DNA from: Epithemia pelagica
Taxonomy: Eukaryota; Bacillariophyta; Bacillariophyceae; Surirellales; Surirellaceae
Assembly: GCA_946965045.2 (NCBI GenBank)
Contig: OX337229.1
Location: forward strand, 1,054,001 to 1,118,000
Direction of reading: 5' to 3'
DNA: 64,000 bases
Shown: positions 37,969 through 48,640 of the stretch, piece after piece
How positions within the stretch are numbered: the first letter of the stretch is position 1
How the letters are laid out: each line of letters begins with the position of its first letter
Made by a program: the position numbers and the translations under genes
Notes under the pieces: model-generated
Databases searched by the model: none
What the model saw: only the letters and a program-made list of their open reading frames with translations
Told to the model about the DNA's origin: nothing

Positions 37969-39192
37969 TTATGGGTCTATACCAACATATTTAGCACTGT
38001 CCTTCCACAGCAAGGATGCGCCTTCCATGTCTTGGGCACAGGGCCACAACTCTTGAGTATTTCGATTCACCCAGTACTCTCCGGACACGAGATCTTTTAT
38101 TGGTGCTGCAAGGTATGATGTACACCAAGCTCCTTGCTCCGGTGTCTTTTGCAATGTCTGGAGCGCAAAGGCAAAGACAATGTTTGGATAGTACAAGTAC
38201 CATGGCATATTTCTCACGACATCGGTTCTAACAAGACCGGGATGAACGGCCGCCGTAAATAGATTGGGGAAACGCCGGTCAAGTTCCTTGACAAACAAAA
38301 TATTGGCCAGCTTCGACATTTCATACTGTCCAAACAAGGTGTATTTCCTTCCCTTGGTACAAAACAAGTCTTTCAAATCAATGGATTTGGCAAAACTGTA
38401 CGTACTGCTGGTGACCACAAGCACACGGCCATTGTTTGTGTTTAGCATGCCACGGTCTAGCAGTAGTCTCGTCAAGAGGTAGTGTCCCAGATGATTGGCT
38501 TGCATCACCAGTTCATACCCATCTTCAGTCATAACTTGTGTTCCCATCATAACACCAGCATTGAGAATAAGCACATCGACCTTGATCTTTTTCTTTTCAA
38601 GTTCGGTCACGGCCTTTTTCACGGATGCCAAGCTCGACAAATCCATGAGCAATATATCCACTGGCTCGACTGGATCTTCCGGTTTGTGCTTCAACAAATA
38701 ATCGACTATGTCGTTCTTTGCTGATTCTGCCTTGCCAGCACTGCGACAAGCCAAAATAAGTTGAGCACCCTTTAAACCAAGTTGAATGGCAGTTTCCTTG
38801 CCAATCCCAGTGTTGGCTCCTGTGATCAATACCACTTTACGCTCCATACGAGAAAGAGTTGGAGCGCTTCCCCCTTCCACCACATGAATTCTTGTCTGTA
38901 CAAGCAGATAGCCTGACAACGTGAAGCAAATTACACCAAGAAGGACGAAATTTCCTTTTTCGTCGAACGGAATCGCTACGGCCAGAAATCCAACCATCAG
39001 AGATATTCGAAGGACCACGGGTGAAAGGTGTGTCGTCCATGGACATTCACGAAAGAAGGGGAGAAACAACGCGCTGCTAATGGCGTAGACAAAGGCGATA
39101 AATGGCGGAACCCCAATAAACATGACCTTCTCCAAAGGTAGATCAAATATCTTCGTCGTCCATTCCTGCAATATTGACACGATAGCTTCCAT
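37969..39192 (-). CDS. Short-chain dehydrogenase/reductase, membrane-anchored (retinol-dehydrogenase-like)
   Basis: A single exon of 407 aa. Three hydrophobic segments lie in the first 105 residues (FIGVPPFIAFVYAISSALFL; VVLRISLMVGFLAVAI; FVLLGVICFTLSGYLLVQ). The Rossmann domain starts with VVLITGANTGIGKETAIQLG, the TGxxxGIG cofactor motif. Further motifs are ILNAGVMMG, the catalytic Tyr-Lys pair in GQYEMSKLANILF, and AVHPGLVRTDVV. The ACRSAGKAE loop suggests NADP(H) preference. It resembles the WWOX/retinol dehydrogenase-type SDRs; substrate could be a lipid, retinoid or chlorophyll-related carbonyl but cannot be decided. The gene is tail-to-tail with DnaJ, 136 bp apart. Confidence 0.9.
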   Translation of the reverse strand: MEAIVSILQEWTTKIFDLPLEKVMFIGVPPFIAFVYAISSALFLPFFRECPWTTHLSPVVLRISLMVGFLAVAIPFDEKGNFVLLGVICFTLSGYLLVQTRIHVVEGGSAPTLSRMERKVVLITGANTGIGKETAIQLGLKGAQLILACRSAGKAESAKNDIVDYLLKHKPEDPVEPVDILLMDLSSLASVKKAVTELEKKKIKVDVLILNAGVMMGTQVMTEDGYELVMQANHLGHYLLTRLLLDRGMLNTNNGRVLVVTSSTYSFAKSIDLKDLFCTKGRKYTLFGQYEMSKLANILFVKELDRRFPNLFTAAVHPGLVRTDVVRNMPWYLYYPNIVFAFALQTLQKTPEQGAWCTSYLAAPIKDLVSGEYWVNRNTQELWPCAQDMEGASLLWKDSAKYVGIDP

Positions 39193-39500
39193 TATTTCTT
39201 GATTTATAGATGAATTCGAAGGGAAGTTTGGACATGCAGTGGTCGGAAAACTCGATATGTTTGTTGGGGGTAATCTTGGATTTTTGCTGTTTTGCTCTTG
39301 GGGCGCATTGGAAAGTTCGGAGGCAGACTTATTTCGGTGAAAAGTGAATATAATTGGCTCGCCCGGCGTGATTGCCGTGGTGGAGGAGTCTTTCCCTCCC
39401 AGAATTTTCTATCTCTCTGCTAGCTGACCATTTTCGTTAGCTAGAGGAATAGCTCCATCGGATTCCTCATAGACGCGGCATCCGAACCTTGACCTTGACC

Positions 39501-40574
39501 ATGACCAATCTTTTCTGTTTCCGATCCGTTGTTTACGTTCTTGCCTCCCTTGGCGTGGTGGTGGTTGCTAGATCCAGCTACGGGACTGAATCATGCAGAA
39601 GCAACGCCACTCACATGAGTTGGACTCTTGCAAACATTCGCCATAGCGGATCCATCTTGTCAGTTGCCGATGAACGAGACATGTTGCCAGTAGCACCATG
39701 TCGCTGGCAGACGAAACATGAAGCAACCAACGAATTGTACCAATATCTTAGACATCATGTGATGGATTTCGATCTGCCCTTCTTGGAGACAATGGGATTC
39801 CATGAAGAAGGTGATTTGCCGGATGGATTGGACGTTGGCATGATTGGAGTAACGATTGATTATGCGTTAAGAGCGAAAGTTGAATTCGAGTACACGGATC
39901 AGCTACCGCTGGAGATATTCCAGGAGTTTGTTCTTAACTACGCCAATGGCAATGAAGCACGCAGTAATTGGCGTCCTTTACTGTGGCAGAAACTCCGATT
40001 TTTGATCCAACCAACAACCGACAGTATTGCCGATGTCGTGCACAATTTAAATGCAAAAATGTGGAGCCTTCTAGCTCCTCCAGACCAGAAGGTTATCTAC
40101 TTCAAAGCACAATCCACCCCTCTAATTTTTGATACCATGTCCATCTTGGCCTTTGGATATGCTTCGTGCACCGGAACTTCTATACTTTTTGTCAATGCCT
40201 TGCGCACCATGGGTGTTCCAGCTCGCCTCGTCGGCACAGCTGCATGGAATCAACAACGTGAAAAGGGCAATCACAATTGGGTCGAAGTCTGGGATAATGG
40301 AGAATGGTACTTTCTTGAGCCATCTCTTTCCACAGATCCACAGAAACCAGCAGATTCAGTCGATGACCTGGAGCGTGATCCATGCAGTCGTTGGTTTTGT
40401 GAACAAAGTCGGTTCACAGGACATCCATCCAATACGACCTATGTGTACGCGGCTCGGTTGGAATCAATACATCATTCAACCTTTTTCCCACTTGCCTGGG
40501 AATGGACCAATCAAGCAGTTCCAGGAGAAGATGTCAGCCAATTTTATCTCGATCGCTGTGGACAATGTACGTAA
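39501..40574 (+). CDS. Secreted transglutaminase-like superfamily protein
   Basis: 357 aa from the first ATG. The N terminus is a signal peptide: MTNLFCFRSVVYVLASLGVV and then VVARSS. The core has the papain-like Cys-His-Asp transglutaminase-like layout: Cys in GYASCTGTSILFVNALRTMG, VPARLVGTAAWN, His in GNHNWVEVWDNGEWYFLEPS with the following Asp of WDNGEW. This matches bacterial and eukaryotic transglut-core proteins rather than true TGases. Two more Cys and a C-terminal CGQC suit an extracellular protein. Role: possibly a peptidase or amidase acting on secreted or cell-wall-bound substrates (inference). It is convergent with the Ctr gene, 65 bp apart. Confidence 0.8.
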   Translation: MTNLFCFRSVVYVLASLGVVVVARSSYGTESCRSNATHMSWTLANIRHSGSILSVADERDMLPVAPCRWQTKHEATNELYQYLRHHVMDFDLPFLETMGFHEEGDLPDGLDVGMIGVTIDYALRAKVEFEYTDQLPLEIFQEFVLNYANGNEARSNWRPLLWQKLRFLIQPTTDSIADVVHNLNAKMWSLLAPPDQKVIYFKAQSTPLIFDTMSILAFGYASCTGTSILFVNALRTMGVPARLVGTAAWNQQREKGNHNWVEVWDNGEWYFLEPSLSTDPQKPADSVDDLERDPCSRWFCEQSRFTGHPSNTTYVYAARLESIHHSTFFPLAWEWTNQAVPGEDVSQFYLDRCGQCT

Positions 40575-40639
40575 CATTCTAGAATACAATCTATCATTTA
40601 CTAATCATACGGTGGGGCAATGAGGACATGTATACATCG

Positions 40640-41354
40640 TTATGCATTTTCTGGGTTACCAGTGGCGTCCTCGTCAATCGTTCTTTCTTCTGATGTAGTA
40701 GTGTCCAATGCAGAGGACGAAACAAGGTCGCCCTGATTTTCACGTGCCTCACCTTCCATAAAGTTGCAACAGGGATTGGATGTTACATGCTGTTCTGCCA
40801 TTGCTTCTTCCTGTAGAAAAAAGATTGCGTATCCAGTGGCCAAACCAAACACAACCGAAAAAAAGAGTTCCACAGAAAACGTCATGGTGGCAAGCATCAA
40901 GCAATAGCCAAGCAAAGCCTGCAGGCCGTGTAGTATTGTGACCAAAAAGCGCAGTTTTGTTGGGTTCCAACTCGAACGATCATCTGATCGGTGTGCCATG
41001 CGAGCACTCAGGACCACATTTCGTCGAACCCTGGACATTGCCTCAGCTCCAATCGACAACAGAAACACGACAATGATAGCCCACGTGAACTTGGCTCTGC
41101 TGTCAAGAGTCCACTCCGGAAAAAATAGATTCAAGCATGGATGACCTCTATTGTAAGTCCTTCGGAAACCGTCCATATACATGATCTTAAGAGGAAGACA
41201 TGTATGTGAGCCTCAAATCGTGAACTGTCAATTATGGATGGGAGTTCGTACTGACCATACCACGTTTTTGTCCACCGTGTGAAAGACAAAACCCGGAATC
41301 ATCTTCCTTAGAAAGAAATAACAGTTCAGCAACTAAGCTCGGGAACGATACCAT
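40640..41354 (-). CDS. Ctr-family copper transporter
   Basis: Exon 2 (41185-40640) carries the Ctr fold: CLNLFFPEWTLDSRAKFTWAI, WAIIVVFLLSIGAEAMSRVRR and GYCLMLATMTFSVELFF (the MxxxM-type pore motif of TM2), then VVFGLATGYAIF with GxxxG in TM3. The Met-rich N terminus lies in a proposed first exon, 41354-41256, ending CLSHGGQKRGM; joined at a 70-nt intron (GTCAGT...CTTAAG) it gives GMIMYMDGF, matching MxM/MDGF N termini of Ctr proteins. 214 aa in total. Ctr proteins import Cu(I) as homotrimers at the plasma membrane or a vacuole. The first exon is inferred; its frame is open further upstream without an ATG, so the start could be earlier. Confidence 0.85.
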
Positions 41355-41602
41355 CGTATCTCTTTGTGTATTGGATATATCGTCCTCTCTGAATCCAATT
41401 GCGACCGTCGGTTTGCCTTCAATATCCTTGAAATGGAGAAGGAAAAGCTACCTCAGCTAGCAAAGCGGAAAAATTCTATAGTTCGACTTCTTCATATTGC
41501 TCATGAGTACATTAAGGGGTTATGTTAGGCGACTAACGACTCTTACAATAGGACAAAAAGACAAATAGTTCATGTAATAGATCGATGTACTTCTAGATTT
41601 CC

Positions 41603-42849
41603 TCACGGTTTCAGTGGTTTCCTTCCAACCATGAGATACATGGTGGTAAAGATTCCTTCGGCACCCGCATCACGGAGGGCAAATCCTCCTGCTTGCAGGA
41701 CCTTTTGCGTCTTGACTGTGCCAGCTGGTGCGATCCAAAGAAGTTCCATCGAGTAAATCACGGTGTTGATGATAATTGCTCCAAGCCAGTTGAACTGGAA
41801 ACGGAAGTTGAACGGGTTCCAAGAAGCCATCAATGGTGTCATCCAAGGCTGGACATCGGGCACAGTCGCAAGGTCGTACTCCGTGACAATTTCAAAGCCA
41901 GCTTCTTTCATGGCATCAAGACAAACCTTGGTATTGACAATGTCGGGGAGACCATTTCCTTCTTCAATGTCTTTTTTCATAGTCTGGTGGGTTGGGTTTG
42001 TTGGATCGTATTTATCCGTCATGCACCATTCGTAGCAAGCAAAAATGGCTCCTGGTTTGATGCATCGGTAAATTTCGGAATAGCACTTGACACGATCGGG
42101 AGCATGGCAAGTGGCTTCAATGGCGTATGCAGCATCAAACTCTCCATCCTTGAAGGGCTGCTTCATAAAGTCTCCTTGAATGGATTTGCACTTGTCTTTG
42201 ACGTATTTGTCTTGTTGTGTCATTTCGTTACCTCGGTTGACTTGGTAGGGATTGAGGGTAAGTCCTGTAATCTTGCATTGCAAAAACTTGGCAATGTTGC
42301 GCATAGGTCCTCCAATACCACACCCGACATCGAGAACACTTTTACCAGGACCAAACACTCCCAAAGTGCCTGCCAACATGTACTCATGACGACGAATGCT
42401 CTCGTAAAAGTTTTCATGAGGGAATTGGTACGAAAAATGAAAGGAAGAGCACCATCCCCATTCATAAAAGACAGTAGCCAGATCATAGTAGGCGTTGACA
42501 AGGGCCTGGTAACTGGAGTTGCGCTCTTCCACACTGGCTTCACGATGAAGCTTGCTGTACTCGTCAATGCCCTTGTCCACGGTCGATGACGAACTCAATC
42601 GTTTCTCCTATTGACGCAAAGTAACAAAAGGTTAGACATGTATCTGGGAGTATCCATAGCAAAACAGAAACACACACGCGGCAGTAGACTTACGTGAGCT
42701 CCCAGTTGCTTCCAAAAGACGTAGCAACGACCCAGTGGATTCGTGTTCGTAAAGACCTGCATCACAGCCAAGGTTGCGACAACTCCAGTGCCGACCACGA
42801 CTTCAAGGCCGACATTGTCATTCATTCTAGGCATCTTCAAGCGATCCAT
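41603..42849 (-). CDS. SMT1: Sterol C-24 methyltransferase
   Basis: Exons 42849-42694 and 42607-41603, with an 86-nt intron (GTAAGT...CAATAG) in phase 0, give 386 aa. The N-terminal hydrophobic segment (VVVGTGVVATLAVMQVF) could anchor it to the ER. Motifs: YYDLATVFYEWGWCSSFHFS, motif I LDVGCGIGGPMRNIA, ITGLTLNPYQVNRG, GEFDAAYAIEATCHAPDR and FACYEWCMTDKYDP, all diagnostic of the sterol 24-C-methyltransferase family (ERG6/SMT). It transfers a methyl group from SAM to C-24 of the sterol side chain, making the 24-alkyl sterols typical of diatoms. Confidence 0.96.
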
Positions 42850-43178
42850 CTTGGTAGTCTCTCGAGTGATCCTGATCTCTTGTCTTGGATGTGTCGAGCA
42901 GTCGGGAAGATATTATGTACTTCGCTTATTCGACCAATGCCGTTCGACGATGATGTCGTGGAAATGGAGGAGGGTAGATGACGTCATCTAAGATACGCGA
43001 AAAATGACTACCATTGTCATTCCAATAATCCGCGACCGTCCGTCTTTCAGACAGAGAAATCCTTCCCCCGTACGTGTTCTGTTGTCGAGGGAATGCCGAC
43101 AACGAGAGCAACGTCCAAATGCCTTCGAACTATATCTGAAGTTCAAACTCTGGAACATTTGGCGCAGAGGTCGGAAGA
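42850..43178. other. Divergent promoter region
   Basis: A 329-bp region between sterol methyltransferase and the plastid membrane protein gene. No gene supported. A CCTCCATTTCCACGACATC-like stretch with two TGACGTCATC-type elements occurs near 42970-42985 (GATGACGTCATC), a perfect palindromic CRE core. Confidence 0.4.
42978..42989. promoter_or_regulatory. Palindromic GATGACGTCATC (CRE/bZIP-type site)
   Basis: The 12-bp sequence GATGACGTCATC is a perfect palindrome with the TGACGTCA core bound by CREB/ATF-type bZIP factors. It sits between divergent start codons (42849 and 43179), about 130 bp from one and 190 bp from the other. Function is inferred from motif only. Confidence 0.4.
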
Positions 43179-44900
43179 ATGATGATTCCTGTGATTTCCT
43201 GGTGTCATCGATGGATGCTGTTCTCAACACTTGCTCTGTTATTGGGACGAGGAGGCTTGTGCTTTCATCTTCAACAACAAACACAACAAACCCCAGGGTC
43301 GTCGCCTAATTTTCGAACGTCGACGAGCGCCCGCTTGGCAATCCCACTGTCTAGCACCTTTGCAGATTCGGCATTGAAGCAAGTGGAACGACTTGGGGGG
43401 TTCGTAGCTGAAACAGACGCTGGAGAAGGGGAACAAGAGATTGTATCAGGAATTGGAGGAACCGTGTACGATGGCATATCACTTGCGCAAATCACAGGAA
43501 AGGTGGAAGAATCGAAATCGCAACAGGTTTGGGCGGCGCTGGCGACCCTCGAGAGAGATAGTACGTATGCGTCTGGGTTTGCATGATATCGCTCTGCATG
43601 GTCTCAATGTGTATTTTATCTCTTGCTGCTACCAGTGCAATCGCTTGACAGGATCGCAGGTCAAAAACCCCAGTTGTCTGTCTTAGAGGTGACGTTACTG
43701 TCTGGGGCGGTTCTCTCTGCGGCAGCTGGACCCATTGTGTTTGGTGGACACATTACAGAGTTTTTGGCACCCGCTGCAGCTGCCTTCTCGGCCGCTATTG
43801 GTATCAGCGCCGAATATACCGGGAAAGTTGCCGTGGCCGATGGAAAAGAAGTTGCCGCCTCGGCCTTGCAATGCGCAGCCGAGGCGGAGGGACTATTGGC
43901 CAATGCCGAACGAGCCAAGGCAATCTGTCCTCTTTGTGTGGGAGTCGGAGCCTCGTCGGCAACACTAGCTCTTTTAGTACCCGTTTTGTTGGATACCCTG
44001 GGCGTGAGCAGCAATTTACAACTCATGACAGAGATTTATCTCTTTTGTCCCTTGGTGTCGGTTCTGGCAGCAGCTGTGGCCTCTCTGGCACTGCAAGAAA
44101 CGCAATCGTTTGCCAGTAGAGCCATTGGAATTGGGAACAGACGATTTGCAAGATCGGGAATGGTGGGAAGGACGTGGATGTCCACGTCCGAGTTGATTGA
44201 TCGAAAAAGTGTGGGTGCCACCCAAAAATGGAAAACCTTTAGTTTCTCCGTCTTGCCTGCCCCTCTTTTGGGATCGCTAGTGCCAGGAGCTTTGCCAACC
44301 AAGACAATTGTTGTGGCGGCCATTGCAGCAGCTCAGTCGGCCTATTTTCTCACCTTGGCCGAAAACACGCTCAGTCGCGCCACGGATGCCGTCGCCTTGA
44401 AAGCTCGGAGTGCGGCCGTGTGTGATACCTATGCCAACCAAGGAGCACGCAGCTCGGCAATTTTGCCCTTTACGTCCGCCCTGAGTTCGTTGTGTGCCGC
44501 TGCGACGGCAGCCCTTGTGGAGTTGCCCTTTGTCGAGTCCCTTGCAGCAATGAGTACCACACCGAGCATAATGCTCCAAATCGTGACCGTGTCGGCCTTT
44601 CCGACTCTTGCCGCACTCTTTTCGGCCGCTGCCTCTGTCTCCAAGGCTCGATGTCTGGTGGATGCCGAAGCCGCAAAACAAGCAGCATGCACTCTTGCTC
44701 TCCAATACAATGACGAGGACGGAGATCCCGTTCTAAAGCCCATTCAAGGGGTACGAGAGTTGGTCCGATTGACCGTTGCCTACTCGTTACGAGAGCCGTT
44801 GCGACGTATTCTACGTCGATTAGATGTACGGAGATGGTACAGACGTTTACGTCGCAAGTTCAAGAGAAATGGCCCACGGCGGAAATATAGCCCTGCTTAG
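43179..44900 (+). CDS. Multi-span membrane protein, probably plastid-targeted, unknown function
   Basis: Exons 43179-43560 and 43636-44900, with a 75-nt intron (GTACGT...TACCAG), give 548 aa; the junction codon becomes Met (ATG). The N terminus is a signal peptide (WMLFSTLALLLGRGGLCF) followed by a Gln/Ser-rich transit-like stretch. The second exon contains several alanine-rich hydrophobic segments: LEVTLLSGAVLSAAAGPIVF, FLAPAAAAFSAAIGISAEY, LLVPVLLDTLGV and PLVSVLAAAVASLAL among them. The tail is strongly basic (LRRILRRLDVRRWYRRLRRK). No family recognised. A plastid membrane location is inferred from the N terminus and from membrane segments. It is convergent with the CPBP gene. Confidence 0.8.
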
Positions 44901-45074
44901 ACAACCCTGTAGAAACGATTCCTAAGGAGGCACGTTGGATTGCCCCCTTAAAGCATCTTTAGTCCTTATGTACAAAACTCTTTCTCCATTAGGTTCATTT
45001 GTGCATCATTGTTTACCGGGTGCAGCACGATGCATGGAATACAAGGAACGTCGTTACTGCTCTTTTCGTTGCTG

Positions 45075-46469
45075 CTACAGTCCGAGCCAACTGCCAAAGA
45101 ACACACGCGAGTTCCATAGCGAGTGAATGAATATTACAACCCACAAGTTTTGTGATTTGGTATAAATAATGGCCCAGATCCATCCCAATACCGCGAGTGG
45201 CAAGGCCGCAGTCAGGGACATGTGATGGGCCGAGAAAATGACTCCTTGCAAAAAGACGGCCCACCGAAAGCCGACCAACTTGGTCAAAAACGGCAGGGCA
45301 AAGCCTCGGTAGAGGACTTCTTCCCACCATGGTGCCGTCAGACAGGGTGCAATGTACCCTACCACACTGGCCAAAATATCATTGTGTTCGGGGTTCACCA
45401 ATTGACTCACAACCGATTCCTGGGCATCTTCGAGAACGGAGTGTGGAAGAATGTACTGGTTGGTCAGATCGGCAAGATTGAACAGACAACTACTGGCAAA
45501 GTAGCCTCCAATCACCCACCAAAGCCAATTGGTATTCATGGTGGAACGGAACCATTGCAAGGGTTTGTCGTCGGGTGCTCCGGGGGGATTGTCGGACAAT
45601 GGTTGCTCCTCCTCGAGCACGACAGAAGAGGATGAGTCCGATGGGTTGGGTCCACCAAAGAATTTGGGAGGACGAGGGATCCATTTCAAAAGCAGTGTCC
45701 CCGCTCCCAACCATGTCAAATGGCCCAAGAGTACCACAAGACTCCGATACATGGGGGCCGTAATGGGGAATCCCCTTCCCGACATGCCGTAGAGTAAATC
45801 CTCCCAGAACAAGGAGAACCGTCCGGTCACAAAGTAGGTTTGGATCAACAAAAAGGCGGTTACCACTCCTGTGATGCGATTGCGAATATTGTCATCTGGA
45901 AGGTTCCAGGGTGTGTCGGTCGAATTTAAGCTTTTTTGAATTGATGGACTAAAGGGACGCCAGGGCCCGAGTTGCCCTTGCCATCGACAAATGGCGTAAA
46001 GAGCCACGGAGATAATGCCAGCCAAGGAATCCAAGCCAATGCCCGTGAAATGACACATGGAGTTTGGTATCAATTGAACCGGAAAGACAATATGGTTCTG
46101 AGTAAAATGAGTCAAGTGTACAATGTAGCAGAAAAGGACGACCAATATTTGAACAGGGATTCGAAGAATTCGAGGTTGATGATCATGATCGGATTTCTCT
46201 TTGGAAAACGCAATGGACTGAATCTTGTCGACCAGTGAATTGCACATTACAGTCTTTGGAGACTTTCTCTGTGCCACATTCTTCCATGATATGGCAGACG
46301 AGGGATAAAAGTTGACTGGCGACATTCGCTGCCGATGCTGCTGCCCATGCTTCACCAAAGTGTGTTGATGTTGTTGGAACGAATGTGATGGGAGCAAGTT
46401 CTCTTGGAAAATGACAAACAAAAGGACGTAGAAGAGGCTTCGCCTTAAAGCAAGTCGATGAAGAGCCAT
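45075..46469 (-). CDS. CPBP-family intramembrane protease (CAAX/Abi type), probably plastid
   Basis: 464 aa from the ATG at 46469. The N terminus is hydrophobic and then Ser/His/Gln-rich (SLFYVLLFVIFQENLLPSHS), compatible with plastid targeting. The catalytic core near the C terminus has the three CPBP signatures: WWEEVLYRGF (double Glu and Arg), FSAHHMSL (His) and FIHSLWN (His/Asn). About eight hydrophobic segments precede and surround them. The family contains the CAAX-processing proteases Rce1 and plastid SCO4/BCM-like proteins; here it is most like the plastid CPBP group (inference). Specific substrate is unknown. Confidence 0.9.
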   Translation of the reverse strand: MALHRLALRRSLFYVLLFVIFQENLLPSHSFQQHQHTLVKHGQQHRQRMSPVNFYPSSAISWKNVAQRKSPKTVMCNSLVDKIQSIAFSKEKSDHDHQPRILRIPVQILVVLFCYIVHLTHFTQNHIVFPVQLIPNSMCHFTGIGLDSLAGIISVALYAICRWQGQLGPWRPFSPSIQKSLNSTDTPWNLPDDNIRNRITGVVTAFLLIQTYFVTGRFSLFWEDLLYGMSGRGFPITAPMYRSLVVLLGHLTWLGAGTLLLKWIPRPPKFFGGPNPSDSSSSVVLEEEQPLSDNPPGAPDDKPLQWFRSTMNTNWLWWVIGGYFASSCLFNLADLTNQYILPHSVLEDAQESVVSQLVNPEHNDILASVVGYIAPCLTAPWWEEVLYRGFALPFLTKLVGFRWAVFLQGVIFSAHHMSLTAALPLAVLGWIWAIIYTKSQNLWVVIFIHSLWNSRVFFGSWLGL

Positions 46470-47066
46470 GTAGTGTTCCCTTGCGTCGTTGCTTGCGACC
46501 AACAGCTTGTTCAGAGAAGGTCCACTTCCAATCCAATGTACATTGGGATTTGGGATCGGCCGACAACAGAAACGAAAAAATCCGTAAAAGAAAAAGGTAT
46601 CCAAAAAGTGTTCTGTCCAAAATCCAAAGATCCTCCGTCGTCTGTCCGACCATCATGCGAAGAGCAGAGAGCATGCACAAAGATTTTCCGCGCACGCGAC
46701 ACCTACAGTATTGCGCGAGCTAGCCGTTGGGCAGTTGGAAGCAATCCTCGTTTGAAACAAGGACACTTGTGAGAAACCAGTAGCTTTCCTGTGTACCGTT
46801 CTACGTATGTTTGGGAAATCTCCTTCTTTCGTTTGCTTCGCATCGAACCACCGCAGCGACCCTCAAAGTTTGTGATTTTGGACCTCACCATAGCCCAATC
46901 AGCGCCCCCAAAACAAGCGACGGTATCCTCTAAGAAGGAGATAACAAAGAACAAGTCCACCCATCATTTCACACACCTGCATCTATTCTCACAAATTTGC
47001 GTGTGAACCACCCTCATTGATATATCCACAAGCGGAAGACGGTACATCCAAGATCGAAACCCACTC
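46470..47066. other. Divergent intergenic region
   Basis: About 600 bp between the CPBP protease and a hypothetical gene. The CPBP frame stays open to 46604 but without an ATG. No repeats or RNA gene were seen. Confidence 0.35.
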
Positions 47067-48640
47067 ATGAGTGCTTCACTGAAAAGACCTGCCGAGACCA
47101 ATGGTGGTGGTCCTCCAGCAAGCGACACTAATGAAGGAGGGGATCTCTCACGACAACGAAAGTTCTTTCCTCGTCTCAAGACGCTCTTGTCCGATGAATA
47201 CGAAGATGTAAGGGAGCAACCGTGGTGGGGACAGGCGTGGAGCTTGAGCGACCGTTGAGATTTGTCATCTGACTCTGTGGTTCTTGGATACCTCTTTCTT
47301 TCGTTGTGTCGTCTCGTTTTTGCAGTTTCTTCGCCAGGTGATTGAAATTGTCGAATCGAACCAATGTGCAGCCTTTCCCATGGCGACGGCTGACACGCCT
47401 TGGGCCGATGCCTTTGAAGCCATTTACCAAACCGTGGCTTCGGATTATGCCTTGCCACAGGGCAAGAATCGTCTTCACAAGTTCAAGGAAAAGATGGTGG
47501 AGTTGTGGAGTGCCATGCAAGGAGAGGTACGTTTCCTTCGTTCGATCGTTGTCCACAACGAACGTTTGCTGCTATGACAAACGTGCTCACCTGGCTTGCA
47601 ATCCATGTACTACCTTGTAGGTTACTCTGGGAGTGAAATCCGACGCCCATCCGATCTATCGCACTGCCTTGAAGCAATGGAAATTGCATCAAAGCGTCAT
47701 GAAAGACAAGACCAAGGCACATGCCACTCCCAATGCCGCCTCCCTGGGTGGACGAGAAGATGGAGGCGAGGGAGGAGGATCCGATCCCGAAATGGAGGAA
47801 GGAATGCATCGTCCTCGCAAAAAGACACGATCGTCTGGATTTGGAGCCGACATTCGAAGGTCCTTGCCATCGCAAGGCGTGCATCATCATCATCCAGCGT
47901 CCCTGGTCGATGTTGATGCGCATGCCCCGGGGGGTGCGTCCAGTACGGCCAATCTGGTCACCATGCCGGGTGAAATGATGGAGAGTTGGTTAAAATCCTT
48001 GTCGCGATTGGAGTTTATGTTGACGGCCGGAGGACTCTTACCCCAGCGTTTGCCCAGTCCCTTGTACGAGTTGCATTGTCTCAAGGCTCGAATGCCCGAA
48101 ACCGAGTTTGATGCCAAAGTTCGAAGTGTCTACGATCAAGAAATTGGCCGCCATTTGGCTCATGTCACGGCTCAATGTCGTACCAGTTCGCAGCCCGGCT
48201 ACCTTCCCCATCTCTTGGAGGGTTTGGACATGTTGCGGCAGTCGCAACAAACCCCGACCATTCGCAAATCCTTGGATTTTGCCCACAAGCACGTCTTGAC
48301 CAAATATGTCACCATGATTTCTCGCGAGTCGCCCACCACCGGCAACAACACTACCAAGGAATTGGGACTGTTGCCGCTCGACTTGCAAACCCCCAAGGCT
48401 CCCGCAGCCCCGGAATCTCCCGTCCAAAATAACACAACTACGACTCAAGCCTCCTCCTTGCCTCCCACAGGAGTGGTCGGGGCACCCGTCTTGGAAGCTC
48501 CCACCGACCATGGCGCGCTGGGTGTTGGTGCCGGTCATGTGGCACCCACCACCACGACGGATGGCATGGCGGTCGAACCAACGGCCAATGAGGAAGAGGA
48601 GGATGTGACGGCGAATATCAAGGATATGACCGTTGTTTAA
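47067..48640 (+). CDS. Hypothetical protein, three exons
   Basis: Exons 47067-47207, 47326-47526 and 47621-48640 join in phase 0 (introns of 118 and 94 nt, consensus GTAAGG/GTACGT donors and TGCAG/TTGTAG acceptors) to 453 aa. The first 60 residues hold a Lys/Arg-rich stretch (RQRKFFPRLKTLLSDEYED). The middle has a helical domain: FLRQVIEIVESNQCAAF, WADAFEAIYQTVASDY, RLHKFKEKMVELWSAMQGE. Residues about 265-340 have MMESWLKSLSRLEFMLTAGG and RMPETEFDAKVRSVYDQEIG. The rest is Ser/Thr/Pro-rich and probably disordered. No known family is recognised. The clean splice sites support a real gene. Confidence 0.75.
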
